Positions 1 to 6,924 of a DNA stretch of 8,392 nt are shown piece after piece. Every line of letters begins with the position of its first letter. The first letter of the stretch is position 1. Below the pieces are notes generated by a model. It was given only the letters and a program-made list of their open reading frames with translations. It was not told the DNA's origin and did not search any database. Both the position numbers and the translations under genes were made by a program. The DNA is from an uncultured Eubacteriales bacterium (GTDB lineage: Bacteria; Bacillota; Clostridia; Oscillospirales; Oscillospiraceae): contig ONVR01000371.1 in assembly GCA_900321335.1 (NCBI GenBank), positions 1 through 8,392 on the forward strand, given 5' to 3'.

Positions 1-2769
1 GACCCCCACGCAGCCCTTGGCAAGCCGGGCCTCCTCGGCCTTGGTGACGCTCTTCCCCGTCACCTCCAGGTACTTTTTCACGTAGCCAAAGGCGGTCTTC
101 TCCGCCACGGTGCCGATGGTACCGGCCCGGAACACGTGGTCGGAGCCGAAGAGCTCATTGGTGTACCGGTGGGCGTTTGCCTGGTACTCGCCGGAGAAGT
201 TCAGGTCGATATCGGGGACCTTGTCGCCCCCGAAGCCCAGGAAGGTCTCAAAGGGGATGGAAAAGCCCTCCTTGGCGTAGGCGGCGCCGCACACCGGGCA
301 CGTGGCGTCGGGCATATCCGCGCCGCAGCCGTAGGCCTTGCCGGCCTCAAAATCCACGTGCTTGCAGTTGGGGCACCGGTAGTGGGCCGGCAGGGAGTTG
401 ACCTCCGTGATGCCGGACATATAGGCCACCAGAGAAGAGCCCACGCTGCCCCGGGAGCCAACCAGATAGCCGTGGGCCAGAGAGTCGGCCACCAGCTTCT
501 GGGCGGACATGTAGATCACGTCGTAGCCACGGCCCAGAATGGCCTCCAGCTCCGTCTCGATACGCTTGGTGACGATCTCCGGGGGATTATCTCCGTACAG
601 CTCGTGCATGCGGCCGTAGACCAGCTCCTTGAGCTGCTTGTCGCTGTTTTCGATTTTCGGTGGGTAGAGGATCTCCGGCGGCAGGGGCCGGAGCTTGTCC
701 GCCCCGTCCACCATGTCCGCGATTTTCCGGGTGTTGGTGATGACCACCTCTTTGGCCCGCTCCGGACCCAGGTAGTCGAACTCCTCGAGCATCTCCTCCG
801 TGGTCCGGAAGTAGAGGGGGAGCTCCCGGTCTCCGTCGTCAAAGCCCTTGGCGGTGAGCAGCACGTGGCGGTAGATCTCGTCCTCCGGATCCAGAAAGTG
901 CACGTCGCAGGTGGCCACACAGGGCTTTCCCAGTTCGTCGGCCAGCTGGAGCACCCGCTGGTTGAACCACTTGAGCTCATCCTCGCTCTTTGCCCGGGGC
1001 TTGTCCCCGTAGAGCATAAAGCGGTTGTTGCAGATGGGCTGGATCTCCAGATAGTCGTAAAACGACGCGATCCGGCGCTGCTCCAGACGGCTGCGCCCCT
1101 CGCTGACCATACCGAACACCTCCCCCGCCTCACAGGCCGAGCCGATGAGAAGCCCCTCCCGGTGCTCCAGGATCAGGCTCTTGGGGATGATGGGGTAGCG
1201 CTTGAAGTACTCCAGGTGGCTCTTGGTGATGAGCTTGTACAGGTTCTGCACGCCCTGCTGGGTCCGGGCCAGGATGATGATGTGCTGGGGCTTGAAGCGG
1301 CGGGTCATGAAGCTGCTTCTTTTCAGACCGCTGATGTAGTCGTTGAGCTGGGAAACGTCCGTGACGGTCCCCCGCAGCCGCTCCATGAGCTTGGAGAAGA
1401 TCAGCCCCGCGGTGACCGCGTCGTCCGACGCCCGGTGATGGTTGAATTCCGGCAGGCACAGGTGGTTTGCCACCACGTCCAGCTTGTGGCTCCGCAGCTC
1501 CGGCAGCATGGCCCGCGCCATGGCCAGGGTGTCAATATAGCCGGGCTCAAAGTCGATGCCGTAGCGCAGGCATGCCTCGTAGATAAAGCCCACGTCAAAG
1601 CTGGCGTTGTGGGCCACGATGGGCCGGTTCCCGGCAAACTGCAGGAAGGCGCGCACCGCCTGCTCCTGACCGGGGGCGCCCTGAACGTCCTCGTCCGTGA
1701 TGCCCGTGAGCTGGGAAATGCTCTCGGGAATGTGCATGCCCGGGTCGGCAAAGGTCTGGAAACGGTCGATCTCCCGGCCGTCCTTCATGATGACGGCGCC
1801 GATCTCCGTGATGGTGTCCCGGACAGAGGACAGACCTGTAGTCTCGATATCGAAGATGACGATCTCATCGTCCAGGGTGCCGGACAGGTCGCCGTATACG
1901 GCCAGCTTGTCGTCCACGTCATTGGTGTAATAGCCCTCCACCCCGTAGATGATCTTGATCTTGTCCCCCGCCGCCTTCATGGCGTCCGGGAAGGACTGGG
2001 CGACCCCGTGATCCGTAATGGCGATGGCGGGGTGGCCCCAGGCGATGGCCCGCTTGACCACCTCTTTGGTATTGGTCAGGGCGTCCATGGCGGACATCTG
2101 GGTGTGCAGGTGCAGCTCCACCCGCTTTTCCGGCGCCTCGTCCATACGCTGTGGCTTTTCCGCCGTACAGATGCTCACCGGATCGATGGCCAGATCCCCG
2201 TCATACCGGTTAAAGCCGATGCTGCCGGAGACGGTCACGTACATGCCCGGTGTGATTTTTTCGCAGATCTCCCCGGCGTGCTCGTCCCGCATGAATTTGG
2301 ACACGTGAACGGAGCCGGTGCAGTCCGTCATATCAAAGCTGAGCACCCAGGCCTTTGCCTTGGGGATCTCCCGGCTCTGGACGTCGAAGATCTCTCCCCG
2401 GACCGTCGCCTTTCCCATGTCCAGCGTTATGGTATCCATGGGGGTGATGCTGGGGTTTTTCAGGCTTTTCCCCAGGATCGCCGTGGATTTTTTCACCTTG
2501 ACCCTGGCTTTTTCCTCCGGCGTGACCATGGATTTGGGGTAGATGGGCAGGATCCGCACGGCATTGAGTTCGAAATAGCTGCGGATCTCCTCTTCCATCA
2601 TGGATATGTAAACGGGCGGAACGGGTTTTTCAAACTGAATGGTGGCGCGCATCTGCATTTTCGCCTTTTCCACCGCACAGCTGCACACCGTCGCGTCCCT
2701 GAGTATCTCTTCCAGTGTCCCGCCGTCCTTGCACAGGTCAAACATCTCATAAAACGGGATCTTATCCAA
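1..2769 (-). CDS. polC: DNA polymerase III alpha subunit PolC, Gram-positive type (C-terminus outside window)
   Basis: Replicative DNA polymerase of Firmicutes with built-in 3'-5' proofreading. The window holds residues 1-923; the rest of the polymerase domain lies beyond the left edge. In order I see: a short N-terminal domain (about 1-115); an OB-fold-like region (about 118-200); the first PHP half (ELHLHT, H220 and H222; TDH at 252-254); an inserted DEDDh exonuclease (D307 and E309 in FDIETTG, D392 in HNASFD, H445 and D450 in HHRASDDA); the second PHP half (H496; CDVHF with D622 and H624); then the polymerase. The polymerase part shows GSRGSVGSS (771-779), a four-cysteine zinc-type site (C799, C802, C824, C827) and the catalytic aspartates D853/D855 in PDIDLNFSGEY. 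All visible active-site residues are intact. The TTG start is chosen for its Shine-Dalgarno; an in-frame GTG at 2820-2818 is less likely. The N-terminal domain looks about 110-120 residues shorter than in Bacillus subtilis PolC as I recall it. Confidence 0.96.
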   Translation of the reverse strand, partial: MDKIPFYEMFDLCKDGGTLEEILRDATVCSCAVEKAKMQMRATIQFEKPVPPVYISMMEEEIRSYFELNAVRILPIYPKSMVTPEEKARVKVKKSTAILGKSLKNPSITPMDTITLDMGKATVRGEIFDVQSREIPKAKAWVLSFDMTDCTGSVHVSKFMRDEHAGEICEKITPGMYVTVSGSIGFNRYDGDLAIDPVSICTAEKPQRMDEAPEKRVELHLHTQMSAMDALTNTKEVVKRAIAWGHPAIAITDHGVAQSFPDAMKAAGDKIKIIYGVEGYYTNDVDDKLAVYGDLSGTLDDEIVIFDIETTGLSSVRDTITEIGAVIMKDGREIDRFQTFADPGMHIPESISQLTGITDEDVQGAPGQEQAVRAFLQFAGNRPIVAHNASFDVGFIYEACLRYGIDFEPGYIDTLAMARAMLPELRSHKLDVVANHLCLPEFNHHRASDDAVTAGLIFSKLMERLRGTVTDVSQLNDYISGLKRSSFMTRRFKPQHIIILARTQQGVQNLYKLITKSHLEYFKRYPIIPKSLILEHREGLLIGSACEAGEVFGMVSEGRSRLEQRRIASFYDYLEIQPICNNRFMLYGDKPRAKSEDELKWFNQRVLQLADELGKPCVATCDVHFLDPEDEIYRHVLLTAKGFDDGDRELPLYFRTTEEMLEEFDYLGPERAKEVVITNTRKIADMVDGADKLRPLPPEILYPPKIENSDKQLKELVYGRMHELYGDNPPEIVTKRIETELEAILGRGYDVIYMSAQKLVADSLAHGYLVGSRGSVGSSLVAYMSGITEVNSLPAHYRCPNCKHVDFEAGKAYGCGADMPDATCPVCGAAYAKEGFSIPFETFLGFGGDKVPDIDLNFSGEYQANAHRYTNELFGSDHVFRAGTIGTVAEKTAFGYVKKYLEVTGKSVTKAEEARLAKGCVGV

Positions 2770-2778
2770 TCTCTCTCT

Positions 2779-2787
2779 TCCTTTCCT
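2779..2787 (-). promoter_or_regulatory. Ribosome binding site of polC, supports the TTG start
   Basis: On the minus strand two AGGA motifs lie in a purine-rich run (AGGAAAGGA). The nearer one, 2782-2779, is 9 bases from TTG at 2769-2767. The GTG 17 codons upstream has only a GGGA inside the ispG stop region at awkward spacing. The first ATG (codon 9) has no Shine-Dalgarno. This decides for TTG, though N-terminal data would be needed to be certain. Confidence 0.7.
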
Positions 2788-2826
2788 CGGTATCCAGGCG
2801 GCGTTCCCCGCCCTCTGCACGGGCTT

Positions 2827-3867
2827 TTAATCCCTTTCGATCTCCTCCATCAGGGCGTCCAGAAGCCGCTCCATGGGCACCTTTTTGAGGATCTTTCCCT
2901 TGCGGAACACCACGCCCTCTCCGTCGCCCCCGGCGATGCCGTAGTCCGCCCGGGCGGCCTCGCCCGGTCCGTTCACGGCGCAGCCCATGATGGCCACGGT
3001 GATGTCCTTCTTGCAGGACGCCAGACGCGCCTCCGCCCGGGAGGCGATGGCGATCAGGTCGATCTTCGTCCTGCCGCAGGTGGGGCAGGAGATGATGTTC
3101 ACGCCGCCGCTGCGAAGGCCAAGGGCCTTGAGCAGGCTCACCCCGGCCACCACCTCCCGTTCCGGGTCGGCGGTCAGAGACACCCGGACGGTGTCGCCGA
3201 TGCCCTCGGACAGGAGAGTGCCGATGCCGGCGGCGGACTTGATGATGCCCATATATTCCGTTCCCGCCTCGGTGACCCCCAGGTGCAGGGGATAGTCCGT
3301 CTCCCGGGCCAGGAGCCGGTAGGAGGCGATGTTCAGCGGCACGTCGGAGGATTTGACAGAGATGCAGATATCGTCGAAATCAAAGCGGTTCAGCAGGCGC
3401 ACATGGCCCATGGCGCTCTCCAGAAGCGCCTCCGGGGTCACGCCCCCGTATTTGGCCAAAATCTCCCGCTCCAGGCTGCCGCCGTTGACGCCGATGCGGA
3501 TGGGCAGACCCTTGCGCCGGCACACGTCCACCACGGCCTTGACCCGGTCCGCCCCGCCGATGTTGCCGGGGTTGATGCGGATCTTGTCGGCGCCCGCCTC
3601 CGCGGCGGCAATGGCCAGGCGGTAGTCAAAGTGGATATCCGCCACCAGGGGGATGCTCACCTGCTGCCGGATGCGCTCCAGCGCGGCGGCCGCCTCCATG
3701 GTGGGCACTGCCAGGCGCACGATGTCACAGCCGGCCTTCTCCAGCCGGCGGATCTGGGCGACGGTGGCCTCCACATTTTCCGTTTTCGTATTGGTCATGG
3801 ACTGGACGCTCACCGGCGCGCCGCCGCCGATGAGAACGTCCCCCACGCGGATCTGTTTTTTACCCAT
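2827..3867 (-). CDS. ispG: 4-hydroxy-3-methylbut-2-enyl diphosphate synthase IspG (GcpE)
   Basis: Cytoplasmic iron-sulfur enzyme of the MEP pathway. It reductively converts 2-C-methyl-D-erythritol 2,4-cyclodiphosphate to HMBPP, drawing electrons from flavodoxin or ferredoxin. The 346-residue length fits the short bacterial (non-plant) form. The N-terminal TIM barrel carries SVQSMTNT (20-27), ADIHFD (76-81) and KIRINPGNIG (95-104). The C-terminal cluster domain has SCPTCGR with C261 and C264, and GCAVNGPGE with C296 and E303. Three Cys plus one Glu is the known 4Fe-4S ligand set of the family. The start ATG lies inside the end of rseP (8-base overlap, ATGGGTAA) with only a weak GGTG upstream, so translation is probably coupled to rseP. 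It is separated from polC by 57 bases. It shares the pathway with dxr two genes upstream. Confidence 0.97.
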   Translation of the reverse strand: MGKKQIRVGDVLIGGGAPVSVQSMTNTKTENVEATVAQIRRLEKAGCDIVRLAVPTMEAAAALERIRQQVSIPLVADIHFDYRLAIAAAEAGADKIRINPGNIGGADRVKAVVDVCRRKGLPIRIGVNGGSLEREILAKYGGVTPEALLESAMGHVRLLNRFDFDDICISVKSSDVPLNIASYRLLARETDYPLHLGVTEAGTEYMGIIKSAAGIGTLLSEGIGDTVRVSLTADPEREVVAGVSLLKALGLRSGGVNIISCPTCGRTKIDLIAIASRAEARLASCKKDITVAIMGCAVNGPGEAARADYGIAGGDGEGVVFRKGKILKKVPMERLLDALMEEIERD

Positions 3868-4918
3868 GGAATATCTTCACCACGTCACTTACCATAATCA
3901 CGGCCATCAGCCCCAGCAGCAGGATCAGCCCCGCCGTGTGGATATAGCCCTCGTACTTGGGATCGATTTTGTGCCCCACGATCTTCTCCAGGATCGCCGT
4001 GACGATCATCAGAAAGATCCTGCCCCCGTCCAGAGCGGGGATGGGCAGCATATTCATCACCGCCAGATTCACGGCGATAAAGGCAAACAGGTACGTCACG
4101 CTCCACAGGCCGCTGCGCACCGATTCGGCGGCGTTGCCCACGTCGTTGACGGTGGAGACGATGCCCACCACGCCGGACATGTCCTTGAGCCCCACCTGGC
4201 CCGTGACGATCTGCCCCAGACTGATCCAGATCAGCCGGACGAAATTCGTCGTCTCCCGCCAGGAATAGGTCAGCTTACTGCCCAAGGTGGCGGGGATCAG
4301 GTTGAAGGTCAGGCCGTAGCGCAGGTTCGTCACACCGTTGTCGTTATATTCATGGCGCTTGAGCTCGAAGTTTTCAAATTTCAGCTTCTGGCCGTCCCGC
4401 CGGACGGTCAGGTCGATCACCCCGTCTCCGTCCAGGGCCATAAAGGTGGTGAAGTCGGAGGAGTAGTGGATCCGGTGGCCGTTGACGGCGTAGATCTCGT
4501 CCCCCGCCATGATCCCCTGCTGGCCTCCATAGGGAAAGCCGTCGGCCAGCTCCGTGACCGTGTTGCCCACAAAGCCCTGGCTGTTGGCAAACAGGATCAC
4601 CACCACAAGCAGGCCGAACAGGAAGTTCATGGTGGCGCCGGCGGCCAGAATGATCAGTTTTTTCCACTTTGGCTGGGAAGAAAAGGCCCGGGGATCTCCC
4701 GTATCCTCATCCTCCCCCTCCATGGCGCAGAAGCCCCCGATGGGCAGCAGGCGCCAGGAATACAGGGTCTCCTTTCCCTGCTTTTTCAGCAGCGTGGGGC
4801 CCATGCCGATGGCAAACTCATTGACCTTGACACCGCAGAGCTTGGCCACGGTAAAATGACCCAGCTCATGGCTGGCGATGAGAATGCCGAACACAATAAT
4901 CGCAATTACAATATACAT
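3860..4918 (-). CDS. rseP: RseP/RasP-type site-2 membrane zinc metalloprotease (M50B family)
   Basis: Intramembrane zinc protease. Family members cut transmembrane segments such as anti-sigma factors, FtsL or remnant signal peptides; the substrate here cannot be read from sequence. The 352 residues show a first membrane helix containing the zinc motif HELGH (H17, E18, H21). A second hydrophobic segment (about 86-110) follows the conserved PKWKK stretch, and then a single PDZ-like region (about 118-190). Helices at about 272-292 and 328-346 flank the third zinc ligand region MNMLPIPALDGG (D297). Catalytic residues are all present. It is shorter than Bacillus RasP (about 420 residues as I recall) but normal for the one-PDZ form. 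It starts 36 bases after dxr with AGGAG four bases before ATG. Its TAA stop overlaps the ispG start. The symbol rseP is by family; rasP/yluC are used in Bacillus. Confidence 0.95.
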   Translation of the reverse strand: MYIVIAIIVFGILIASHELGHFTVAKLCGVKVNEFAIGMGPTLLKKQGKETLYSWRLLPIGGFCAMEGEDEDTGDPRAFSSQPKWKKLIILAAGATMNFLFGLLVVVILFANSQGFVGNTVTELADGFPYGGQQGIMAGDEIYAVNGHRIHYSSDFTTFMALDGDGVIDLTVRRDGQKLKFENFELKRHEYNDNGVTNLRYGLTFNLIPATLGSKLTYSWRETTNFVRLIWISLGQIVTGQVGLKDMSGVVGIVSTVNDVGNAAESVRSGLWSVTYLFAFIAVNLAVMNMLPIPALDGGRIFLMIVTAILEKIVGHKIDPKYEGYIHTAGLILLLGLMAVIMVSDVVKIFHG

Positions 4919-4922
4919 ATTG

Positions 4923-4927
4923 CTCCT
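4923..4927 (-). promoter_or_regulatory. Ribosome binding site of rseP
   Basis: AGGAG on the minus strand, four bases before the ATG at 4918-4916. This is tight but workable spacing. It sits just downstream of a U-rich run (TTATTTTTTC) in the 36-base dxr-rseP gap. That run is unusual in this GC-rich sequence and could keep the start region unstructured. Confidence 0.65.
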
Positions 4928-4954
4928 GAAAAAATAACAGATTTCCGGCCCGGA

Positions 4955-6097
4955 TCAGGTCAGGCCGTTTACAAATTCCCGGGTTTCCCGGTCCGCCGCC
5001 AGAATCTCCTCCAGAGAGGGATTTGGGACAAATTGAATGCTCTCCGCCGCGGCGGAAACGAAATCACTGATGGAATTGAATCGGATCTGCCCCCGGAGGA
5101 ACAGCTCCACCGCCGTCTCATTGGCGGCGTTGAGCACGGCTCCCGCCGTACCGCCCTGCCCCGCCAGGTCCATGGCCAGTGCCAGGCAAGGGAAATTTTC
5201 CAAATCCGGCTTATAAAACGCCAACTGTCCCAGCTCCGTCAGATCCAGCGCCCCTGCGGGGGAGACCTCACGCCGGGGCCAGGTCAGGGCGTACTGAATG
5301 GGCAGACGCATATCCGGCACCCCCATCTGGGCGATGACGGCGTTGTCGGCAAACACCACGGCGGAGTGGACGATGCTCTGGGGATGGACCAGCACCCGGA
5401 TCTGCTCCGGGGACACGGCAAACAGGTGCATGGCCTCTATAAACTCCAGGCCCTTGTTCATCATGGTAGCGGAGTCCACCGTCACCTTGGGACCCATGCT
5501 CCAGTTGGGGTTGTGCAGGGCCATCGCCGGGGTGACGTGTTCCATCTGGCTCCGGGTCATGCCCCGGAAGGGGCCGCCCGAGGCGGTCAGCAGGATCTGC
5601 CGGACGGGATTGCCCGCATAGTGGTCCAGGCACTGGAAGATGGCCGAGTGCTCCGAGTCCACGGGGACGATCTCCGCTCCCCGCTCCCGTGCCCGGGCCA
5701 TGACCAGCTCCCCGGCGCAGACCAGGGTCTCCTTGTTGGCCAGGGCGATGCGTTTTTTCGCGTCGACGGCGGCAAGGGTGGGCCGCAGCCCCACCATGCC
5801 GACCACGGCGGTGACCACCGTATCCGCCTGCTCCAGAGCAGCGGCGTGGAGCAGGCCCTCCATGCCCGTCTCCACGGCCACGTCCGTGTCCCGGAGCCGA
5901 ATGCGCAGATCCTCTGCGGCCTTTTCGTCATAGGCCACGGCAAGGGCGGGCCTGTACTTTCTGGCCTGCTGCTCCAGCAGCTCCACGCTGGCATTGGCCG
6001 TTATGGCGCACACCCGGAACTGCTCCGGGTGCAGGTCCACCACCTCCAGGGTCTGTCTGCCGATGGAGCCGGTGGAACCCAAAAGCGAAATGTTCAT
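4955..6097 (-). CDS. dxr: 1-deoxy-D-xylulose 5-phosphate reductoisomerase
   Basis: Cytoplasmic enzyme that rearranges and reduces DXP to 2-C-methyl-D-erythritol 4-phosphate with NADPH and a divalent metal. It is the committed step of the MEP isoprenoid pathway and the known target of fosmidomycin. At 380 residues it has the usual family length. The N-terminal Rossmann fold begins with LLGSTGSIG (5-13), and NKET (121-124) is a further cofactor-region motif. The catalytic domain has the metal ligands D147 and E149 in VDSEHSA and E218 in MNKGLEFIEA. Substrate-binding motifs are ASGGPF (172-177) and HNPNWSMGPKVTVDSATM (195-212). All are intact. The ATG follows the cdsA stop by 11 bases, with AGAGG seven bases upstream overlapping that stop. 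Downstream rseP begins 36 bases later. The pathway partner ispG lies two genes on. Confidence 0.98.
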   Translation of the reverse strand: MNISLLGSTGSIGRQTLEVVDLHPEQFRVCAITANASVELLEQQARKYRPALAVAYDEKAAEDLRIRLRDTDVAVETGMEGLLHAAALEQADTVVTAVVGMVGLRPTLAAVDAKKRIALANKETLVCAGELVMARARERGAEIVPVDSEHSAIFQCLDHYAGNPVRQILLTASGGPFRGMTRSQMEHVTPAMALHNPNWSMGPKVTVDSATMMNKGLEFIEAMHLFAVSPEQIRVLVHPQSIVHSAVVFADNAVIAQMGVPDMRLPIQYALTWPRREVSPAGALDLTELGQLAFYKPDLENFPCLALAMDLAGQGGTAGAVLNAANETAVELFLRGQIRFNSISDFVSAAAESIQFVPNPSLEEILAADRETREFVNGLT

Positions 6098-6104
6098 ACG
6101 CGCA

Positions 6105-6109
6105 CCTCT
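6105..6109 (-). promoter_or_regulatory. Ribosome binding site of dxr overlapping the cdsA stop
   Basis: AGAGG on the minus strand, seven bases before the dxr ATG at 6097. Its first base is the last base of the cdsA TGA stop codon (6111-6109). Ribosomes ending cdsA would therefore sit on the dxr binding site, which fits coupled translation. Confidence 0.65.
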
Positions 6110-6924
6110 CAGAAAGCCGGGAACACCTGGGTCAGCAGGTAGATCACCGGGGCGGTGAACACCATGCTGTCAAACCGGTCCAGCATGCCCCCGTGCCCCG
6201 GCAGCAGGTGGCCGTAATCCTTGACGCCGTACTCCCGCTTGATCATGGAAAACGCCAGATCGCCGATCTCCGTGACGACGGCCCCGGCCAGGCCGTAGAC
6301 CGTCATGGCGGCAAAATTCACGGCAATGCCGCACAGGGTCAGGATCAGGCCGTAGAGCACCACGGCCGCGGTGCCGATGACCAGACCGCCGGCAAAGCCC
6401 TCATAGGTCTTTTTGGGGCTGATGTGGGGCGTTGCCTTGTGCTTGCCCAGAAACACTCCCACGAAGTAGGCCCCGCCGTCTGTGACGAAGGCGGAGACGA
6501 AGGGGATCAGCACCCACAGCCGTCCGTTCTCATACAGCTTCAGAGACAGCAGACTGGACAAAAAGCAGGCCATAACGCCCCCGGCGAAGATCACCGCCGC
6601 GATCTGGGCAAAGGGGATGGGGTGCTCTCCGGCAAAGGCCCGGATGGCCTCGACGAACATGACCACCATCAGCAGAAACAGGACGATGCGAAACACATAG
6701 TCCCCACGCCCCAGGAGCACCCCCGCCTGCACGGCCGCCGCACCCACGGCACCGTAGAGGCAGATCCGTTTTCTGGCGCCGGCTCCCACGGCGGCGATGA
6801 GCTCCCACGCGGACAGGGCCGCGATCAGAGCCGTTACGATGGCAAAGGCCCAGGCCGGGGCAAAAAACATCACCGCGAACAGCAGCGGCACGAAAATGAC
6901 CGCCACCAGGATTCTCTGTTTCAT
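6109..6924 (-). CDS. cdsA: Phosphatidate cytidylyltransferase (CDP-diglyceride synthase)
   Basis: Integral membrane enzyme that makes CDP-diacylglycerol from phosphatidic acid and CTP, the precursor of anionic membrane phospholipids. The 271 residues are largely hydrophobic, with roughly eight membrane segments; the first two are at about 5-22 and 24-46. The family signature is complete at 226-252: SMIKREYGVKD, then LPGHGG, then LDRFD, including the conserved K-D and D-R-x-D acidic/metal positions. Upstream conserved pieces are TDGGAYFVG (148-156) and ISPKKTYEG (168-176). The first is DGG where many homologues have SDTGAYF-like sequence, a mild variation. It overlaps uppS by four bases (ATGA) and has a strong GGAGGAG seven bases before the ATG, within the uppS coding end. 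dxr follows after 11 bases. The uppS-cdsA pairing is widespread in bacteria. Confidence 0.97.
   Translation of the reverse strand: MKQRILVAVIFVPLLFAVMFFAPAWAFAIVTALIAALSAWELIAAVGAGARKRICLYGAVGAAAVQAGVLLGRGDYVFRIVLFLLMVVMFVEAIRAFAGEHPIPFAQIAAVIFAGGVMACFLSSLLSLKLYENGRLWVLIPFVSAFVTDGGAYFVGVFLGKHKATPHISPKKTYEGFAGGLVIGTAAVVLYGLILTLCGIAVNFAAMTVYGLAGAVVTEIGDLAFSMIKREYGVKDYGHLLPGHGGMLDRFDSMVFTAPVIYLLTQVFPAF

Noticed and set aside
799..827. Four-cysteine motif in PolC, numbers given as residues (bases about 375-289), as an inserted foreign zinc domain
   Set aside because: A CxxC...CxxC site just before the PDIDLNF motif is a normal feature of PolC polymerases. Only the extra C815 differs from what I recall, and it is probably neutral.
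2797..2812. Small hairpin (GGCGG/CCGCC, six-base loop) between ispG and polC as a possible terminator
   Set aside because: It has only five pairs and no U-run follows; the polC ribosome binding site comes next. It would not be an efficient intrinsic terminator.
2770..2829. Possible IspG-PolC or Dxr-RseP read-through fusions, since both junctions stay in frame without a second stop
   Set aside because: Short gaps in GC-rich DNA often lack stops, a shared phase occurs one time in three, and both downstream genes have their own ribosome binding sites. I see no read-through signal.
136..3897. Plus-strand reading frame of 1,253 codons, open in fact from position 1
   Set aside because: It is exactly codon-complementary to polC and ispG, which happen to share one phase, and its product shows no recognisable motif. 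It exists because those genes lack TTA, CTA and TCA codons. The minus-strand genes have intact catalytic motifs throughout.
4929..4967. Stem plus U6 between dxr and rseP as an intrinsic terminator
   Set aside because: The stem has five pairs with a 12-base loop, and the U-run starts 11 bases after the stem instead of directly. Mid-operon termination would also make little sense here.
3653..6142. Plus-strand reading frame of 829 codons
   Set aside because: It is the codon-complementary shadow of rseP and dxr, which share one phase, running on into ispG and cdsA. There is no ribosome binding site or family motif to support it.
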